DNA of 64,000 bases from Hetaerina americana (GCA_022747635.1 JAKTNV010000060.1:1963872-2027871); one strand, 5' to 3'. Shown: positions 35,031 to 47,975, numbered from the stretch's first letter. Notes: generated by a model not told the origin, from the letters alone. Translations and numbers: made by a program.

Positions 35031-35689
35031 GGCGCTCCATTTCTTCTTCTGGGAGGGCCACTTCGGGCATCCGAAACATTGGCGGATTTGTGTGGTCCAA
35101 ATACCAGTCGCGAATGAATTGACTTTAGCGTGGAAACAAAAGTTCTGCTTGCTTGTACAGCGAGACCCTTGAGAATTAGCCGAGTGGATTCAATGTTCCG
35201 TGATTGAATAAAAATGTAAGTAATTCCTCGGTAAGGGAGTCATTACTTCAAGAGATACATTTTTATTAAATATTGGGTTGCTTATCCTTCCCCACCATTC
35301 GATTTCTGGGTAGGAGAAGGTTTTTAACTCTAATATTGTTTTATTCCTGCACACTGCCATGCTATTGCGTACATTTTCATGGTTTCAGATTTTCCGACAG
35401 TATTCACCAGTAACTTTCTCGGTCTCGTTCAATATTGTCTTGTACTCAACTCATAAGGTGGTTTCCCCTTCATTCTTATTCCTGACGAAAACACTGCAAT
35501 TTTCCACTGGTTAACCAATGTATTTCATATTAAATGTTGATGTACCACATCATTTTATTGGAATTCTGGTAGGAAATAAACGTGTTGGCGAGTGAGACAT
35601 CACAGTTATTTGGTCGGTAATAAACTCTCTACGTCCACCAAATTACGCTGGAAACTCTGCAATTTGCTTTCATGCATCCTCTCAACATG

Positions 35690-36010
35690 AACAAACCAGT
35701 GTACTATATTTCCTTTTTCAAATGCTTCCCACCGTTGCATTCCATCAGTTTTCGCCCATTATTCACTCGATCCTCAGACTAACGTCTGCGTAGAGAATAT
35801 CTTAATTTACATATCCCATTATTAAAATTACATACGTTTTCCTTCCATTTGTCCCTCACACTGTTAACCTTAAAATCATTGAATAGCTATGGTTATGATG
35901 TACATCCTTGTCCCACACTGAAATGTATTTCACTGCGCTGAATTCACTTTTACTTGTGCCTTAAAACTTTCATACACCTTATACATTTTTTAGATTTCCG
36001 AAAATATGTT
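35690..36010 (-). pseudogene. BovB/RTE-type RT fragment
   Basis: The minus strand reads SFKAQVKVNS near 35960, then FSVGQGCTS and LFNDFKVNSVRDKW near 35920-35850 (compare VRQGC.xSPWLFNxxxDxxxREVK). It ends RWEAFEKGNIVHWFVHVERM near 35745-35690 (compare WFGHVxRM). The catalytic FADD block lies in degraded sequence. Identification rests on ordered but weak blocks. Confidence 0.4.
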
Positions 36011-37375
36011 GTACAATTATGTTCAATCCATAATTTCTCGGTTTGACTCATATTTTTCAAAAGATTAATTTCAATCCATTTTCTCTGTCATTTCCACATA
36101 AAAAATATACAATTCATCCAATATTGCAAAACCTTTCAATTAAAATTATTTTATGACCGCAAAACATTTTTCCGTTAGTCCCCTAAAAAGAACAACATAT
36201 CATGAAACTCCTCAATTTTTATGAAAGTTACCTTCGGCCAACAATACCGAATAATTTTCCAGTCATATTTAGGGGATTGATTGATTTAGCTCTTCACATT
36301 ACATGGTTATTTATATATTCAGGGCACAGTTATTATATTCACCCAGTCATTCGACATGACTTAAGTTTGCAAGATCATTTAAATATTTTTTAGCTAATAG
36401 TGATTCATAACTCGCGTCACACTTCAAAGGTTCGCTAAATATACCAATTAGGCAGCCGCTTTACTATTCTTCGACTATCACACGACTGCTACAACTCTGA
36501 ATTTTAAACTCCATGCAGTCATTTACACCCCCAAATACATTTTCCTCTCCTCGTGGACTAGAAAGTTTAGCATGGTGTAAAATTCTGCGTATCCTGATAA
36601 CCTCTAAAGTTGTGCTAGCGGGAGTAATACAAATTACTCGCAGTGGGGCCAACCATACGGCCAAGGGTAGGAGCAAATACGGAGGCAGTTCGCGTAGCGG
36701 CTGTTCCTCTGTGAGGCGGCCGTAGAGGCGTCTGATACCAGTGGGGCTGGTCGTTTCAAATTAAAGATTCGTGCTAAAAATAATACTATGGAAGGCAAAA
36801 GGAGTTTCATCATATCTCCTATGAAAATCACAAACACATTACATGAGCACAAATATGCGAGTAATGAGTCGTTATAACCGGAGCCACACCCGGGGGAGCT
36901 ACAACCAAATCAAAGCAAACAACTGGGCCTGGACTGCACACCCCACTGACCCCCACCCTCTCACTGCCTCCTTACTCCTCGCCACAATAAATGTTCGCAT
37001 AGCGCAATTTAAAGCAGCACCAGAACACAAGAAACGGACAAAGTTCGCAGACTTTAGAAGACGGCATCGAATGTTGTGGCGATAATGAGGAGAAGGAAAT
37101 TGAAAAACATAAGCGAGAAGTTGATGAACGAGGAAATACTCGTAGCTAACGCTGGGATAGGCTGAAATGGAGGCATAGCGAGCATTATGACGGCGGTGGA
37201 TACGTTGCCTGACCCTGAAGCGTAGCAGTGGAGGGGAAGAGAGGTAGAGAGGGACACCTTTGATTTCAAGCGATGAGTTAGGAAGAAAGTAGTAATTATA
37301 GACCAGGTGATTGACAGAATGCTATTAGAAGAAATCACAACCATAGAATTTCATTATTACTCGGGTATTGCTACC
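36011..37375. other. No clearly recognised element
   Basis: A readable frame near 36990-37080 (ATINVRIAQFKAAPEHKKRT) faintly recalls a LINE endonuclease start. The support is too weak for a call. Confidence 0.3.
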
Positions 37376-37770
37376 GACAGGCAATCATATAAAGGATGAT
37401 GTATGCAGTGAATACGATCAATCCTTATACACTGCATACCGTTGATTCTGGGCTGGAAACAATTGAAAATGATGGGGGACTGTAGTGTATGCAGTGCAAT
37501 TTGAGAAAGGGTAGTAAGAAACAGGTGCATGTTTTATGAATTAGGATTTAGAGTTGGGAGGAAGCAGCTAATCTTAGAACGGAAAAAATGCATTTTCCTC
37601 ACATATCACATAATCTTGCTTTAGAATAGGCATAAATACAAGTTAAAAGCACGGGAAATATCAGTCAGATCATAATATAGTATGATCAGGCAAGGATTAG
37701 AAACGGAGTTTTCACTTCGCAGATTCCCAGAAGCGGTTGCGAATTAATATTGCAATTTAATTTGCAGTAA
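37376..37770 (+). pseudogene. RTE-like endonuclease fragment
   Basis: GNHIKDDVCSEYDQSLY near 37380 matches the PTSNHKxxxVDxxYDQLE block. DNA at 37655-37745 parallels 39340-39415 of the better RTE copy, including the segment before the SDHNIV motif. Frames are broken throughout. Confidence 0.4.
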
Positions 37771-38169
37771 TTTCAACACAACATTTAGGTAAATGGGAAA
37801 AATAAAGGAATATAAAATATTAAACATTAAACGGGTCTCAGGGTTAGTATTTATCGTAAGATATTAATAATTGCATGGCGATGACTAAATCATCTTCACA
37901 GTGGCAGCTATGTAAGAATAACTCTATGATTAGATATTAAAGTCACAAATTATGCAATAGGAAGGTAATTAATTACTGATTAGGTGGAATTAGAGCGCAT
38001 TAGACTTGTTTAAGAAGAGAGAGGTGAAAAGGAAATGGAAGACTTCTAACAGAAAATCACGTAGTAGAAAGTAAGAGGGTATAAATAATTAACTGAGGCA
38101 AGAGACTAACAGTATGAAAGGAACATAGCAAACGGAGTGCGTTGATTTGTACAGCTTATAGAGACAGGT

Positions 38170-38615
38170 AATAATATGTGGGATTTACAGGGGAAAGGAA
38201 ATAATGCCAGAAAAAGTGAAGGGAAAAATTATTACAGAGTAGAGGAGAAAGGACAAAAGAAGCCGAAGATATGCAGGTACTATGGAACGAATATATACGG
38301 GGTGTTATACGGCAAAAATATTGAGAAAGAGCAAACCATCGAGTTAAGATGGAAGGATAGCGGGGATTACTGGCGCAAAAGTTATAGAGTAATATACAGC
38401 AGTGGGGACGAGAGCAAGCGAGAAGTTGCAATAATATTGAATAAAAATTAGTAGAAAGCGTAGTTAGTATAGAGCGAGCAGCATATAGAATATTACTAGT
38501 GGTGGTCGTCGAATTCGGTCATCGTTCAGGTATACATTCCAACAAGCAATCATTAGAATGAACACATCGATAAGGTGTACGATCAGCTAGAGTATAAAAT
38601 CGGGCTCGAAACACG
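38170..38615 (+). pseudogene. RTE-like endonuclease, first (partial) copy
   Basis: LRWKDSGDYWRKSYRVIYSS at about 38345-38405, then ESKREVAIILNKN, is the EN block after the catalytic Glu. VQVYIPTSNH and HIDKVYDQLE follow near 38525-38595. The copy stops there, and sequence of a second copy's 5' region begins. Confidence 0.6.
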
Positions 38616-38619
38616 GCTC

Positions 38620-41600
38620 AATCGGCTGTGAGTCGTGCCTGGCAGCGAGAGAAGCAAGGCTTCCGCAGTCGCCATCTCACGAAACCCTTGCAAAGCTAAA
38701 TGGACAACAGCAGGACAGAAGACCCAGAAGAAGAAGACCAAATTACCTAGAATGGGAATTTAAAATGTTAAGATAATGTTGAGGACAGGAAAATTAGAGA
38801 ATATAAAGCGAGAGAAAGGGTAGAGGAAACATAGATATTATAGGTCTATTCGAGGTGAGAAGGAAGGATAGCGGGGATACGTTGAGCGATACTTATAGAG
38901 TAATATACAGTGGAGGGGGCGAGTCTGCAAGGAGTTGCCATAATATCGAACAAAAAAGTAGAAAAAAGCGTAGTCAACTGAGTGATCAACGGATAGAATA
39001 TAACTAGTAGAATTAAAAGCAGAACTGACGAACTAGGTAACTGTTCAGGTACACATGCCACAAAGCAATCATAAGGAGGAAGAAGTCGATAAGATATACG
39101 ATCAGTTATAGGACATTATCGTGTGTGTTCCACGAGGATAAAATTTGATAGGAATGCTACGGTAAACGATGGAAGAGACGGTGATGAGGTGGGGAACTAC
39201 GGTTTAGGTACGAGGAGTTACCGCGGGGAGAAAGCATTGAGTTCTACAAGAAACAGGAGTTAGTCATCACCAAAACTTGGTTTAGCCACAACAAAAAGCG
39301 TAGATATAAATGAAAGATCCAATATGATGCAGGAAAATATCAGTTAGTTAATGATATGGTTAGATATATATTTAGGAACAGCGTGACCAATTCGCACAGT
39401 TTCCCGGGATCGGATGCGGACTCTGACCATAATATAGTAATTATGGAGTGTATCATCCGGTTCAAAAAGATTAGCCAGGGGAAGTGGTTTTGGAAATAGT
39501 ATATATAGACGGATTAACTGAATTGAAAAGGAAGGAGTATCAGCAGGCTGAGAATAAAACCACGAAAGACTGAAAGAAACTGAGTACTATCGAGGAAAAA
39601 TGGAAATATAGCAAAAAAGAAACATCGAAAGCCGCAATAAAAACTATATGCACTGTTAATAGTAAAGAAACAAGGGAACCATTGATTACGCATTATATAA
39701 TTAGATAGATAGGATGAAGGAAAATGAAGGAAACGGAAAAATGTAAATACAATATTAGGAAGACACAAAGAGTTAAATGATACATTTAGACGGATAGCAA
39801 AATAGAGCAAAAGAAGCGTGGTGGAAGAGGCATTTCGAGGATGTGAAAAGTTTACAGAATGAGGGTGAAATTAATGTGCTATACGAGAAGCTTAAAACAC
39901 TGTCGAGAAGTAGTAAGGGAATATCAGCGTTAATAATGAGACATAAGCCGGGAAACTCTTAGTTGAGCTAGGAAAGACCCCAGAGAAATGGTAAGGAATA
40001 TATACAGGGTGCCTAAAGTAATGCAATTATTTTCGAAAGTAATCAATTACCAGATTTGCACAAACAATTAAAATTCTTCTAAGTACTGTCCTTGGGCCTC
40101 TACACACTTTTTTTCCAGCGACTCCACCATGACTGGTACGCGCCCTGGAAAGCGTCTTCGGGGGCCTCTCGCAATGTCCTCGTCACGGCTGATTGGACCT
40201 CTCCTATGGACGAAAAACGGGTTATTTTCAAGGCTGCCTTAATCCGACGGAACAAAAAGAAGTCTTCTGGGGCGACGTCAGGACTATAGGAGGGGTGAGG
40301 CAGCGTTGGCTTCTGGTGTTTGGCCAGGAAATCGCGGATTCGTAGCAAGTTGTGGCAAGGCGCGTTGTCGTGATGGATTTGCCAGGTAGCGGAGATGTCT
40401 TTTCTCGTCCTGATGACCCTTTTTCGGAGCCTTTCCAGTGCATACACGTAGTAGGCAGCGTTATCTATCTTTGCTTGAGGAAAAAACTCCTTATGGACCA
40501 CTGCTTTACTGTCGAACAATGCAATGAGCATTTTTTCACTTTTGATTTGCTCATTCTTACATTTTTAGGCTTGGGGGACTGGTCGGTGTGCCACTCAAAG
40601 TTTTGGCGTTTTGTTTCTGGGCTGTTTTAAAAACCCTAGGTTTTATCACCAAAGATGAAGTTGTCCAAATAATCAGGTTAATTTTCAATACGTTGCCAAA
40701 ATTCACTTGAAATTTCTCCTCAGTTGGCTTTTTAGTCTTCTGACAACACCTTGGGTACAGGAGCACAAATTCCTCATCGCCAAATCTTCAGTAACAATGC
40801 AAAATAGAACAGTAGACGACAATTTCAGTTCATTGGCAACCATTTTGATACTCAATTGACGGTCAGAGTTCAAATATTGTCGAACACTTGCCACATTGTT
40901 GTCAGTTTTGCTGGTTGGCGGCCGCCCAGAGCGTCGTTCGTCGTGAATCTCTTCCCGGCCCTTCTTAAAGTCCTTTATCCACCTAGAACCTTGTGAGTAG
41001 GACAGAGCAGAGTCCCAGTAAGCCTCAGGAATCATTTTGTTAGTACCCTCAAGAGATTTTTTCAGATTAGCGGAAAACGTAATTACGTAACGTTGCTCGA
41101 TCGTCTGAATAACTGAGGTCCTGCCGCTGCCACAGTTTAAAGAGCGCTAACTTAAGTGTTGTGGCAAAGTTTAGCCTCCCCTAAACCTACACTAAGTAGT
41201 TTGATCCCACTCCAACCAGTAGGGGCGGCGCGGAAAATTCAATTGCATTATTTTCGGAACGCACTCTGTAGAAGAACTGTATGGTAAAAAATTTAGACCA
41301 GTAAAGTTCGACATAGAATGAGAATATGACATACATTTGAAGATCCAAGCTTTCTTGACCGTGAGAAAACAATGTCCATTTCACTCTTCCTTCTGTGTGA
41401 GGTAGAGTTTTAATGGGCAAAATCTTATCATTTTTGAGAGAGAAATTTGGATGGAAGACTGACAGATCAATGCTAATTCTTATTTTCAAAAAGTATTGGC
41501 TACATCATATGAGCCCTTTGAGAACAATAAGCTTGATTTTGCACGCAGCTTAAGTCGTTCTCAAGAATATCAAGGAGGAAGGACGTGGTTGGGGATGATC

Positions 41601-42560
41601 AGCTTGATCATAGCGGAGAACTAAAAATAAAATAGGGTGTATTTGCAGGTTCGAAGATTTTGAAAGAGCGTTTGATTGAGTAAATTGAGAAAAACTAATG
41701 AATATATTGCATAAAAAGAAATATTTTGGAGGAAAAAGAAGCTATCCGGTAACCTGTACATGTCTCAGACTGCTTAGTTACGAGTGGGAACGAAGAGACC
41801 GGATTGGCAGTGTTCAGAAGAGGAGTAAGGCGGGGTTGTCCATTATCACCGGTGCTGCTGTTTAACGTATATGAATAGGAATTGGTTAAAGAGTTATTGG
41901 AAGACCTGGAGTTAAGGATGAAACTCGGTGGATAATCAGTTAGGTTTGTTGATGCTAAAGTTTTAGCTTGTTCGTCAGCCAAGGGGTTTCAGACATTGGT
42001 GAGTGCATTGGAAAGTCAGGGGGATAGATCTGGGATGAAAATAAATGAAAATAAAATAAAGGTTGAGCGGTTTTCCAGAAAGAAAAAGGTTAACCTAAAT
42101 TAGGAGAGGAAAAACTAGTGCAGGTGAAACAGCTTACGTATCTCGGAAGTGTTTTTAACTAAAACGGCCTAAGTGATATGGATAGGACGAAATGAATTAG
42201 GTTAGACAAAGAAGCTTTCACAAGGAGGAGAGAATTGATGTCAATGACGTTGAGGAAGGATGTTGCGAAAAGGCTCGTTAAAACTTGATTTGGAGTGTGG
42301 CTATGTACGACGCGGAAACATGGTCATTGAAACAGGATTCTACGCATAGATTGGAGGATTTTGTAATGTGGGTTTGGAGGAGGTTGGAAAAGGTGATGTG
42401 GACAGACAGGAAAACGAACGAGGAAGTGCAGGGTATGGTGGTGGAGGAGGGGGGGTAGTTGGGAGATATCGTAAGTAGGCAGTAAAGATGGATGCAAAGC
42501 ATATTGATCGGCAGGGAGACGCTGAAGACTGTGATACACGGGAGAATGATAGATAAATGG
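38620..42560 (+). pseudogene. RTE-like LINE (CFDP2-like), full span with nested mariner
   Basis: A 5' region (TCGTGCCTGGCAGCG at 38632, also found inverted near 58197) precedes the EN. LRTGKLENIKREKGRGNIDI lies near 38776, EVRRKDSGDTLS near 38850, EEEVDKIYDQL near 39080, and SDHNIVIMECIIRFKKI at about 39423-39473. The linker reads GEINVLYEKLKTLSRSSKG near 39870 and breaks at a mariner (40005-41268). After it the frame resumes as EELYGKKFRPVKFDIE. RT: the RRGCPLSPVLLFN-type block near 41830, VRFVDAKVLAC near 41941 (FADDQ degraded), WSVAMYDAETWSL near 42292-42330, then a WTDRKTNEEVQGMV block near 42400-42440 and SILIGRETLKTVIHGRM near 42500-42550. Stops and shifts throughout. Confidence 0.75.
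40005..41268 (-). mobile_element. Mariner (DD34D, GVQW3-like), nearly complete, frameshifted
   Basis: TA at 40003-40004 and 41269-41270 flanks a 1264-bp element. Ends are CAGGGTGCCTAAAGTAATGC and, on the opposite strand, CAGAGTGCGTTCCGAAAATA. Transposase on the minus strand: N-terminal half at 41035-40703 ([20 protein letters not shown], the HTH and linker). The catalytic half is 40531-40100, with HHDNAPCHN carrying the second Asp and YSPDVAPEDFFLF the third; exactly 34 residues separate them. The first catalytic block is decayed (near 40650, FGDKT). At least two frameshifts, so it is inactive. It sits in the EN-RT linker of an RTE-like LINE. Confidence 0.8.
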
Positions 42561-43082
42561 GGAAGGAGATGGAATTGGATAGGGACCTCTCCCTCCTCTA
42601 TAACACCATTTTCAGAAAGCATACATAGTTCAATTAAAATAATTCCTTGTCCCTGGTAGCTTGTGCGGATGCGCATGGAAGTATTTCAGTTAATAGCCTA
42701 CGTGTATATAGTTAACACTATCTCAATTCATTGAAATATATTAGATATTTATTGGGAACTATCAACTAACCAAAGCTTAATTACGATGTTGTATACCTGG
42801 CGCTGAATAACCAGAAGACCTAAACCCTAATGGGCAGGGTACTATTTATAGAGCTATCAGAGCAAAATAATTTTTTTTCCGTCAACTCTTCATGACACAA
42901 TATAATTCAAAATATTTTCTGTCGAATATCTCAAAGCCAAATCGAAAGAAAGAAACCTGTTGAATAGATAAAAAAATTTTAAAGAGCCATAAACTTTAAG
43001 TAAATTTTCCATAGAAATTTGGAGAGCAGAATGTAAGAAATAAAGAGGGAAATTCCAAGAAACTGCGGGAGATGCCGCAATA
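42561..43082. other. No recognised gene
   Basis: AT-rich sequence between the RTE end and the tRNA-like repeat. No coding signal. Confidence 0.4.
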
Positions 43083-43376
43083 GTAACTTTTAATGGAGTC
43101 ATCCGCCAAGTGTGCATTAGAATGAAACAATTTCAGATACAATAACAATATAAACTTCAAAAATCATTCGCCTTGACTGGGATTTGAACCCATGGCCGAG
43201 TGCTTTTAGCCAGTTAAGCAAACGAGGCGTCCTCTTAAACTCTGAAAATTTGGGTTTCAGAGTTGAAGAGGGCGCCTCGGTAGCTTAACTGGCTAAAACA
43301 CTCGGCCGGACATCGAGGGATCCGGACTCGAATCCTAGTCAAGGCGAATGATTTTTACACTCTAAAGTTGTTGCGT
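43083..43376. repeat. tRNA-like repeat in an inverted pair
   Basis: The left flank (AGTAACTTTTAATGGAGTCA) matches 52826-52846. A 59-nt minus-strand tRNA-like unit lies at 43170-43228 and lacks the anticodon region. A 72-nt plus-strand unit lies at 43274-43345: acceptor GCCTCGG, D arm, anticodon-like arm CTCGG/TCGAG, T arm with ACTCGAATC, then GTCAAGGC. Between them CTCTGAAA and TTTCAGAG form a hairpin with a 7-nt loop. The outer right end TTTTTACACTCT recurs at 52980. In the plus unit the base before the apparent anticodon GGA is C, not T, and a serine tRNA would need a long variable arm. I therefore treat it as a tRNA-derived repeat. Confidence 0.65.
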
Positions 43377-45229
43377 TGAAATAGAGAGAGAATATCCGGT
43401 CTGCTTGTGTTGAGATGGGGCTAAAGGTGAAATGTTGAAGTGATAACTGCAGCAGGGTAATTTGATCGGGGGGATGGGAGTCAAAGTGCGCTAGCATTGG
43501 CACTAAATTGCAAACTGGGTAGCAAGAAAAATGGATTCACTCATCAGGTCTTCTCCTCTCTCTATTTCTCGGTTTGTGATCTCCAAATTTCTTTCCACCT
43601 TAGTGTTCTCCCCGTACTCAGGATCACCCGACTCATTCCAAGTAGGGCTGTGCGCCGTCGACTTTCGGATGTCGTGACACGGCATCGGTCCAATGTCGAC
43701 CCCTCCTCGATATGTCGAAGTTGATGATATGAAAGACATTTTAAATATAGGTGTAGCAGATGTAGACAATGTTGAGGTCCTCATCAATGAAGCGTCGGCA
43801 TCAAGTCTCAAGTTGACAACAAGTATCTCGTTGGAACTGCTAAATCTCTCTTTCGTCCGTTCTGAATTTAAACCCATCAAAAAAGAAAAATTGAGCCTTG
43901 AGCAAATTTGAAGATGTAACTTGAGGGAACTCATGCCGAAATGATTCCCACGGAGTGAGGACGGACGCCGGAGTTCTCTTCACAACTCAATCCATGCCGT
44001 ATTTTTGCAAGAATTTTTTTCACTTCAACATTTTCACCATTATATTGTAATTGCTATTGTTTTTGACGATTTTCATGGCAATTCTCGTCAATTACGTTGA
44101 TGAATTAACCAGTCGAAATTTCACCAATATTTTTATATTTGCGCACACCATCTCTTATTAAGTCTCTATACTCTGGTTGGATGATTTAAAATTTCACATT
44201 CGGAAAATTAAAATGCGACATTATTAGCTCCTCTTCCGTGTTCTGCCGCACCACGGTTAAGGAGAAGAAATTCAGCGGGCTCAAAGGACACGATGGTCAT
44301 TATTTAATTACTCGTCACGGACTAACTCAAAACAAACTTGCAAGACTCGGACACCATCCACATTTACTGTGGTTCTTATAAAATAACTTTCCCGCTGAAC
44401 ATAACCTACGATTAAAACATACCTACGTGATTAAAAGCAGTGTCTAAAATTGATTCCATTTGACGTTTTTTTTTTTGTGATCTGGTAAAGAAAAGTCACC
44501 ATATAAACGTCATAAAAACACAGTGTAGTGTACATGGAAATTAATTCCTCGCAGGGACAACTGCATGATCCCATTTCGGTTAGACTCACACCATAGGGCT
44601 TGACTCATTAATTTCCACAAGGAATTAGCACCTAGTGGTGTTTAACCGTTGAACAGGAGGAAGGAAGAAATGTGGGAAAGTGTATTGTATTTTTTCAGCT
44701 CTGGTTGTTTTTGGCTATTCTACCGACTAGCAATATCCTTCAAGAATGTTTAACGACAACATGCCATATTTTAAATTAATTTATTAGAGATTAGCCATCC
44801 ATTTTAATCAAACTGTAATTTTCACTGAATAAAACTGGGAAAAGACCACTAATGTTATTCCTCACGCCACGAGATGTCATATCCTGCGATTTACTCCGTG
44901 ATAGGGGAGGAGGAAACAAACTTTTTGGAATAACTGAAATTATTAACCAACCGCTGTTCGGTGATTTATTTCTAAAATAATGTACCGGTGGGTAAATTGA
45001 ATTCATCTAATGACATTTGAAGCAAATGATTCATAATAGACGCTAACATAGAGATATCCTAAAAATAATGAATTTATATATTGTCAAGTTTCAGTTGAGA
45101 CCATTTTTGCTTCGGAGCAACAATGTGTAATATTGACATATTAGCTAAAATGTTTGATTTGTAATATATTCCTCCTTTTAGTGCATCATAATTATCTTCT
45201 CTTCACAGAGACCATTCTGACAAACAAAA
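43377..45229. other. No recognised gene
   Basis: Opposing open frames at 43503-43934 (-) and 43497-43724 (+) carry no domain. The remainder is AT-rich. Confidence 0.4.
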
Positions 45230-45620
45230 ACAAAAGCCCACAACGTCCGGTAAACCAATGGAAAGATATTGGGATGAAAAGGATGATACAACTGCGTTGA
45301 AGAACTCTACCAAGAGCCAAAACTACGTGTACTTGAAGGTTACTTAAATAAAGAAGAAATCAAGGTAGAAAAAGAAGACCGAAGACTGGAGGTACTGAGA
45401 ACTGAAATAGAGAGCCCTGAAAGACTGATGAACAACAAGGCATCAGGAGTTGAGAAAATAAACAAAGATTTAATATAGACGCTCGGAGTCAAGCGAAGGT
45501 TTTAGTTCTCCTTGGTATAGTCAAAGATAGCTACGACAGACGCGAACTAGCAGACAACCTCGAGAAGAGTGACGATTGTAATGCCGCAGGGACCAAGGGC
45601 AGGTAGTTTCAGAGAACACA
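45230..45620 (+). pseudogene. LINE linker / RT start scrap
   Basis: ERLMNNKASGVEKINKDLI near 45419-45475 matches the LKNxKAxGxDxIxxEL block that precedes the RT fingers. An EEIKVEKED-like stretch lies before it. Only this block is convincing. Confidence 0.4.
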
Positions 45621-46210
45621 GAACAAGGAGCCTGATGTCTCACCCATCGGAAATACTAATTATTAATAAAATAAAAACTCCAAGAGCTGTAACAAGTTAG
45701 CACCGCTCGTCCCGCAATGAAAACAAAATTTGTTGCGATGGTTTGTGGGAAAAGAAATTCCACGACAGTGAACAATCACAACCTCTCAACCAGAACAACC
45801 TTCTGCAGTAGTTTACGGGAATGTTACTTCCTCACCAGTGCCCAACTACAGACTCAAACACTCAAACCCAATTGGGATCATAAACAGAGTCCAAGAGGCT
45901 TCGATGAGGATACCTGGGCTTATGAACAGATATACACTATTCGTGACTGTTTACGGGAATAAATTTCTCGCCAAGGACAAACACAGAGCTGACACAGTCA
46001 CAAGCACTCAGGAGATAAATTACTCACGCATTCAAAAAGGGCCTCACTACTGGGAGAATATTTCTCAAAATAGAGCGAAAAACTGGGAAAAACTAGAGTG
46101 CACTAGATACGCGTATTTCGGCTACAACATAGCCCTCCTCAGCGAACTGAAGGAAAACTGGACTTACAACAAAAGTTTGCAAGTACCTTTTGCTGCGACC
46201 TTTTGTGGCA
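45621..46210 (+). other. Unrecognised open frames
   Basis: A frame of 126 residues (45838-46218) has no domain I recognise. The block GTTTACGGGAAT-like plus a CTCGCCA-like end recurs in degraded form near 45745, 45811 and 45948, suggesting an old internal repeat. Confidence 0.3.
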
Positions 46211-46262
46211 AGCTCTAATTATTCCCTAGACGCTGGGGGTCGCAAGTGGAAATTTTGCTATC
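46211..46262 (-). repeat. Inverted copy of CR1 RT end
   Basis: CCCTAGACGCTGGGGGTCGC and the following GGAAATTTTGCTAT match the reverse complement of 51770-51823. It is a scrap of the 50-52 kb CR1 family. Confidence 0.5.
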
Positions 46263-47689
46263 TATACCACTTCCTTTTATTTCAAAGAATTTTAAATACC
46301 TCTCCCGTCCTTCGTTTTTCTTGTCAGCACCATATTCGTCATTGTTCCCCATTAATCCGAAGCCGTATACTTTCTTAGATCCGCAGCCCATGTTGAAATG
46401 TTTAGCGAAGCAGGGAAAATTCAGGAAGTATTTTGAAGGTAACCTTACCCTCAACTTGATAATAAATACTTTTACATGCCAACTGGATCGGTCTACTAAT
46501 GAATCATCCAACCACATTAAGAAACCGGTGGAGATGCAGTGGGGCCGGTCTTCCTCCCGTGGCCACATTTGAGTTATCATAATACATCCATCGGCCTCAA
46601 ATTATCACATTCAAATAATATTTGAGTGAAGCACTTAAAAGTTATGTTGTCACATGCAATGAGATATCAAAGAAATCAGAAAGACGATTCAAATCATAAA
46701 ACTATGTGCAAGGTGGAACATGGATCACGCTTGACATGGCATGGCTTTCAATTTTCAAGGGATTTTTCCCTGTCGGTCAGTTGGGAAATGCTATGGGTTT
46801 AATTACGAACCAACGGAGATGGGTTGGTGAGGGTGATGGAAGATGTCAAAAGCCGGTCTGTCTCATTTTGAAGTGTGGAGATTTTTTGCCTGGAATTCCA
46901 GTGAATGTCACAGCTTACAAGCAGACCGACAGAGTTTCCAAACTGGTACTTCGTATAGACCAATTTTACTTAAGGAAAAATTTCCCTGCTTATCCGGCAG
47001 ATTAAAATATTCTTTCTTGCGCTGGTGGTGGCTTGGCTGGAAGTGATTGATTATGCGGCAAAAATTCCGGCGAACCAACCATACCTGTCTTGTGGGCAAA
47101 CGAGTCCCTCCTCCCCACCTGGTGAATTAAATGACATGAAGCTTCATTAATGATTCATTCGGGGCTGTTAGACGAAATAAGGAGACCACTTACTAAATTT
47201 GACTGTTGATATTATAAAGTGGAATGTTTGATTAACAGAATAAATAAGTATCAACTTCTGTACTTTTGAGCTTTATTGTACTGCAATAAATTCATGAAGA
47301 GCCACAATATGGGAAGTGAGTATGTGTCAGAAGCCTAAGAAAACAGAATTAAATTTGCAGCAGAACGGTTAATTATATTTTCCATATTCTCTTTGCATTA
47401 ATATTTTATCCCAATATTTGTAAATCTAAGATGATAAATTTATAGCTTTGCTGACTGTTACAGTACAACTATAAATATCATTTTCCAGTACAGCTATTTT
47501 GGTAGCTGTTTGTCATTTTTAACTTATGCACCAAAATAACTCATCAGAAATCAAAGGTATACAATATATATATTGATGATGTTATTATCAAATGAGGGGA
47601 AACGTTTCAATGAATTATTCCCTCTATTGCCTTCTGTATAACACAACTCAAAATAACTACATGCCTCACATTACCCTACTAGCAAGCAA
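46263..47689. other. No recognised gene
   Basis: Overlapping open frames on both strands at 46215-46580 and 46706-47099 lack domains. The rest is AT-rich. Confidence 0.4.
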
Positions 47690-47975
47690 GTGAACATGAT
47701 AATCGACTGTAATAGGAATAAATTAAATACTAAAGAATTACAGCTGGAGCTCTACACAGAATTAGGAGTATATAGATATCATCATGCAATATGCAATGCC
47801 TATAGTAGAAGGTTCAATAAACACTTTAAAAATGGGCGTTCTGAAAAATTGGCCATCACTAAACCCATTTACGAAACTTCCCATCCTATTCCCCCAGCAG
47901 ATTTATCTCTAATTAGGCACACCCTATACTTTGAACCTGACGCCACCGAGAGCTTGTTATTATTATTATTTTAGA
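47690..47975 (+). pseudogene. PLE C-terminal GIY-YIG endonuclease remnant
   Basis: A 94-codon frame reads TELGVYRYHHAICNAYSRRF, then NKHFKNGRSEKLAITKPIYE and TSHPIPPADLSLI. This fits GVYKxxC..C...YxGxTxRxFxxRxxEH...SAxAxHxxETxHxI with the YIG part deleted. PLEs carry this domain downstream of RT. No RT is present immediately upstream, so it is a truncated tail fragment. Confidence 0.5.

Noticed and set aside
36990..37080. LINE endonuclease start
   Set aside because: One weak block only, with no following EN motif in order.
37400..37500. GTATGCAGTG / CACTGCATAC inverted words as a transposon end
   Set aside because: Too short (about 10 bp) and inside a decayed RTE-like endonuclease segment.
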